Assembly: GCA_905200435.1 (NCBI GenBank) | Contig: CAJKKJ010000022.1 | Coordinates: 1 to 8,453 of the forward strand | Length of the DNA: 8,453 nt | Direction of reading: 5' to 3' | From: an uncultured Bacillota bacterium | GTDB lineage: Bacteria; Bacillota_I; Bacilli_A; RF39; UBA660 | In this document: positions 1-6,000 of the stretch, in pieces | Layout: the number at the start of each line of letters is the position of its first letter | Position numbering within the stretch: the stretch's first letter is position 1 | Made by a program: the position numbers and the translations under genes | The notes under the pieces: generated by a model | What the model saw: only the letters and a program-made list of their open reading frames with translations | Told to the model about the DNA's origin: nothing | Database searches by the model: none

Positions 1-1
1 T

Positions 2-3000
2 TCTGTAAAGAGTATAACTTCTAATTTTGTATCGGATTCTATTGATACACTTGCTTCTTCTTTCTTGATGCAAGGAACTAAATTAGCACTTCAAAAAGGT
101 AGCGAGTTTGTTAATAGTAAATACAATTCTTATATTGATAAAAAAAATGGTTCTGATGTAAAAGTTGATAAACCTGAATTGACTTATACATATAATGGAA
201 TATTACGTGATTTAAAAGATAGCTATAATTCTGGTGAAATTAGTTATGGTGAGTATATTAAATATAAAGATGCTATGACTCTTAATTATACATATAATAT
301 GGGAGATATTATGTTTAACAGTTCTAAAAATGCTGTTAATACTAATAAGGAAGCTTTAAAGGTTTATGAAAAATCGGGATTTAAAGGATTCTTTGATTTT
401 TTAGCAAAGAACACAACAAAAATTGAAACTGATTTATACAATGTAAGAAATACGGTGAAAAGTAAGCCTGATAATGTTGTTGAATTGGATGATAATAGTT
501 ATGTTGTTGATAACTCTAAACCTAATAGATTACAAAGATTAGAAGGTCCTTTAAGTGAGGAAAATCTTGCTGTTTATGAAGCTGATTCAGATTTAAGGGT
601 GCAACTTAAATCAAAAGCAGATGAGCTTACTAGAAGAGCTGTTAAAGGTTTGACACTTTATAAAAATACTCTTTTATATAATGAGAGCAAATTTGATTTT
701 GGACCAATTATTAAACGAGCTGAAGAGTCTATTAATAGGGGAGACTTTAGAGAAATATATACTGCTTGTAATGCTGCTTTAAATAGTAGACTAAGTAATG
801 GTTTAACTATTTATGATTATGCAAAAAGAATGGGAATGAATGCTATTCCTCTTGCTATAAATAAAAGCATGAGAAATTCTGCATTCTTTAGGCAATATAA
901 ATTTTATGGTATAAGACAAGATGTATTGAGTTATTCAAGGATTACATCAGATGTGGATAATGTTGTTGAAAGATATTTTCCACATTTAAGTGAAGTTAAA
1001 AAAGTTGCCTTGTTGCGCAACACTAAAGGAATGTGTACTTATGCTTCTGTTGCTGGAAGTATTATGGCAGCATTTAAAAAACTACCTTATGGTGATATTA
1101 TTTATGAAGGTGTATTTGGGTATCCACTTGAAACTAAACTAAAAGATGGTAGTGTTATTTTAAATGATAGTCCTTTGCTTTTGGATTTATATTGTTTTGC
1201 AAATAAAAATAATTCAACTATTTTTAGTGATGATAATGTTGAAATTGGAAAATATTATTTTTGCCGTAATGCAGGTAGAGATAATGCTGTTATTACTCAC
1301 TTTTTGAATCAGTATTTTCCTGGTATAAGTGTTACAGAGACAATAAGTATACCAAAATATTTTGAGCCTTCAGAAATTGCTGATTTGTTTTTAAAACATG
1401 ATTATTCTATTTTAGGACTAGCACCTTATGAAGATAATAATATTGCTGAAAACATTTTTTCTAAAATTAACTTTTATAATGCAGCTGGTTTTAAAAAGCA
1501 TACTCTAAGATCTACTGGCCATAGCGCTATTATTTCAGGCTTTGATTATGATAACATGGAATTAAATCTTAGTTCTTGGGGACAACATATTTATGTAAAA
1601 GTTGATGAAATTGTTAAAAATTTTAGGCTTAAAAAAAGTAATCCAACTGGTCAAATGCGTATAATTGGGCTTGATTTTGATTTTGGACCTGTTATTAAAA
1701 ATGGTGTTGGCTATTTTATAGAACATCTTATGAATTCAGGAAATTTTAATACTAGTGTATTAAGAAACCTTGATTATTCTGCTATTCAACAACCAACTTC
1801 TTGTGGTTTAAAGCTTGGTGAACTTATTCAGAGGTATGTTATAGCACGTGCTAAGAATCATACACTTACAACACATGATACTCTTGATTTACCTCTTCCT
1901 ATTTTAACTAGTGATATTTATCCTGGAAAAGGTTTTATAAGTTATATTAATGAACTTTGTCCTGAGAAACCTACAACTAGTTATAATCCTGGATATGAAT
2001 TGTATGAAAAGAAAATAATTCTTAATCCTATTTATAGACCTAAACTTATATCTAATCCTTCTAGTAAATCTTCTAGACTTTCTGAATTATTCAAAAATGG
2101 ATATAAGGTATTTAGAAATGGTATTAATTATCATGTTGCTAGAGAAAGTGTTTTAAATGCTCAAAATTTTATTGATCATGGCAATTTTAATCCTATTTTG
2201 AAGTCGCCTAAATCTTTACTTGATTCTAAGCTTGATAATGGTATGACTGTTTATGAATATGCTGTAAGTAAAGGTATGAAAGAAATCCCAGAAGCTATTA
2301 ATATTATGAAGAGAGAAAGTATTATTAGACCTTTCTATTCTAAATATAAGTATTTTGGTGTTAGACAAGATATTCTTGAGAGTAGTGATTTAACTGATGA
2401 TTTATCAAGTATTATTGATGGTTATTTTCCTGGATTGTCTGATGGTGATAAAGTTCCTTTATTAAAAAGAGCTGAAGGCATGTGTACATATGCTAGTATT
2501 GTACAAGGTCTTATGCAGAAGTATAAATCTATGCCAAATGGTGAGTTGTTATATGAACTTACTTTTGGATATCCAATGGAAACTGTTGAAGATGGTAAAA
2601 AAGTTTTAAATGAAAAACCTATTTTGTTGGATTTATTCTGTTTTGCTAATGGAAAAAATCGTATTTTTGATGAGAATAATGAAATTTATACTTTCTTTAG
2701 TGATGATAAGTCTGATACTAGTATAGTTAATTCTTTCCTTAGCAAACATGGTGCTTCTATCCAAATGGATGAAACTTTTTATAGTATCGAAGCAATAAAA
2801 AGTGCATTTATTTATAATGATGTTGCTGTTTTGAATGTTTATGACAATACTAAAAATAGAGGTTTAATTGATAGAAATTTACATAGAGCTATTTATTATC
2901 GAATGAATGGAAGTAAAGATGTTATTTTGAGAAATGGTGGACATTCTAGTAATATCGTTGGTATTGATTTAGAAAATGGACGAGTATATGTTTCTTCTTG

Positions 3001-6000
3001 GGGAACTGAAGGCTATGTTAAATTGTCTGAACTTAATGCTGCTAATTTAAATAACGATGAAAATGGGGAACTTTTTGTTTCGACTGTTAATTTTAGATTA
3101 ACTGGTGATGTTCAGAAAAAAATTAGTGACTATGTTATTAATGGTATTAAAAATAATGATTTAGATAAAATTGATGGACAACTTGTTATTGATAGTAAGT
3201 ATGCGCCTTTAATTGCTAGAACTTTAATTGATAGCGCTAAAGCTGGAACTCTTGATCCGGATATTCTTAAGAAGATTCCACAATCTTTGCTTCTTCAAAA
3301 GGTTGATGGTACGTCATTAATTCAATCTTTACTTGAAAATTCTCATGGCAATCGTTCCTTGTTTATTGATGCTATGAAAGATAAGTTGAGTACTAGTACT
3401 TTAGCTGATATTAATTCTTATGTATATGGTGGTTTTGGTTTAGAAGATGCTTCTAATAATCCATTAGCGGCTTATATATATGCTAAGAATGGTAATTTTG
3501 ATTTTATTAAAACTGCTAAATCTGATATTTTGGGGGATAAAGTATCTATTAGTGGTAAGTTTAAATCTATATTTGAACATTATACAAGTTTTGTTAAAAA
3601 GGTAACAACACTTAGTACTGTACCAAAGGATGTAAGGCGCAAAATTTTTAATCGTACTCTTACTTTTGAAGAATATATTAAATATGGATTAGATGGAATA
3701 ATTCCAATTTCTCGTATTAATTTAGTTGAACGACCTGTTGTTGAAAAGTTTGGTGTTGAAAAAGCTAAAACATTGGATTGGGCATTATTAAATAAATGTA
3801 CTGATGATGGTATTAGTATTAGAGATATTCTGATGAATATGGATTCTTCTACAGAAGATATAATTACTAAGTTATATGAGCTTGTTAAAGATCGTATTTC
3901 ACCAAGTTTTTATACTCCTAAAATGAAGGAAATATATTCAGATAGATTATTTAGTGATGATGATATTCTTAATAGCCAATACGGAATAAGTCGTTTAATG
4001 CGTAGTTTTAATGATGGAGAACTTTCATTAGAAGATATAGTTAAAAATTGGGATATATTTAAAGATAAGGATTTAAGTTATTGTTTATTGCGTAATAATG
4101 ATGATATAACTGATAGTAAATTAAAACAATTTATGTCTAATTATGGTATAGTTGCGCAATTGGTATCTAATAATACTGGTGTAGATGTTTCTGAATTTAT
4201 TAAAACTGTTAATACTTTATCATCTGAAGATAGGAAAGATTATATTAAACAATTTACTGACAATATATTGAGTAATACTTATAAAGGTAGTGATGACTAT
4301 AGAAAACCAATAGTGTTAAGTGATGAGGAATATAAAGAAATATTTAAATATTCATCTTTAGAAGATTATTTAAAACATTTTGATGAAAGAAGTGCTAATG
4401 TTATAGTTGATGAATTAAAAACTTTACCAAAAGATTATATATATGATATGTCAATACCTATTTCATCATTGTTTGATAGTGATGTTCTAAGTTTTGTTGC
4501 TACTTATGGATTACAAAATATTGCTGATTTTGATAAAGATTGTGGTCATTTCTTTTCTAAAAATGATTCAAGGATGTTGAAGTTAATGAACGATATGTAT
4601 ATACGTTATGGTGGAGGACATCTATATGCTACTATACTTGGCCATTATGATGAAAAAGGCAATTATATTGAACCTAAATATACAAAAGATGATTTTTATG
4701 AAGTAATGCGAGAAATAATAATATGTGGACCAACTAATTTTAATTACCATGATGAAAAAGTTGAATATCGCGATATAACTGGTGAATTTAGAGAAAAAAA
4801 TGAAGATTTATTCATATCTGAAGATGCTCCAGAAGAATTACAGAATTTATTTTATACTAAATCAATTACACCACAAATACTTAGAGAACATCCTGATTTT
4901 ATAGAATATTTAAGAGGTAAAAATTTACGTGTATGTTTCAAACACATTGGAGTTTCTATTGATGGAGACGATGATTCATCGGATGGCAATTTCTATAATT
5001 TTGTTAGTAGTAAAACAGATTTTGATGGTTTTATGAAATTTATTACGGATTATAGTGATATTTTGGATGTTGTCTTTTCAAATAGTATTTCAAATTTATC
5101 TTTTTCATCTTATGATAGTATGAATGATATTAAAAATAGATTAGGCGATGAATTTAAAAAGAATATAATTGAAAAAAGTTTAATTTATCCAAAAAAAATA
5201 CCACAAGATTTAAAAGATAGTTATCCTTCACTATTCTTAAGTAGTGATGCACCAGAGGAATTACAAGAAGCATTTTATAATAGAACTATTGATTCCGTAT
5301 TTATTGCAAATCATCCTGAATATAAAAAATATTTGGATAAAGTAGATGTTGAAGTTTTGTACAAATATATTCCTGTTAGTATTAGTAATTATAGACGAAT
5401 TAATTTAATTAGTTTAATAAAGCAAACTTTTTCAGATGATTTCTATGATGTGATGTTATCATATGGTAACTATATCGAAGATGCTTTTAAAACAAATGGA
5501 TTAAGTAATTTTGAATATAGTACTGATTCTTCAAGAGAAGACTTGTTAAAGGAATTAGATTCAGTTATTTTACCACTTCTTATTGATGGAACAATAAAAT
5601 ATGATGAAAATGCACCAGTTAGTTTTAAGATAAGTAATCCAGAACTATTTTTGGATGAGTCTGTACCAAAAAACATAAAAAATAAGTTTTATAATAAAAA
5701 ACTTACGATAAGTGATTTTGATTCGGATCCGGATTTATTAAAGATAATTGGTGATACTAATATTGTTTATGGTTTTCCTAAAAACATGATGTGGATATCT
5801 TCACCATTTATTAGTAAATCTAATGATCAGAAAGAAGCAAATATTAATAGACTTAGAGTTATTTCGGATTATTCTAGAATTCATGATGACGTTTTGCAAA
5901 ATGTTTTTAAAGAGCGCATGATAAAATCTGGAGATGATATTGATTTTGATAAAATGGATTATGAGGCGGATATATTAAGTCGATTAGCTTTTACAAATTC

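Noticed and set aside
140..147. Run of eight A as a slippery or frameshift site
   Set aside because: The frame is open and consistent on both sides with Lys-Lys codons, and no alternative frame of any length follows. It is ordinary for this base composition.
797..850. Possible ankyrin repeats (NGLTIYDYAKRMGM-like segments)
   Set aside because: The G-x-T-x-x-x-A-x-x-x-G resemblance is real, but the 33-residue periodicity and the TPLH core are absent, so I treat it as an unassigned helical module.
4961..4996. Asp-rich loop DGDDDSSDGN, resembling an EF-hand or dockerin calcium loop
   Set aside because: It occurs once, lacks the flanking helix pattern and a second loop, and sits in a variable stretch between repeats.
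5470..5676. Antisense open frame of 68 codons
   Set aside because: It lies wholly opposite the giant coding frame, has no ribosome binding site that I see, and its Ser/Leu-rich product is typical of the complement of AT-rich coding DNA.
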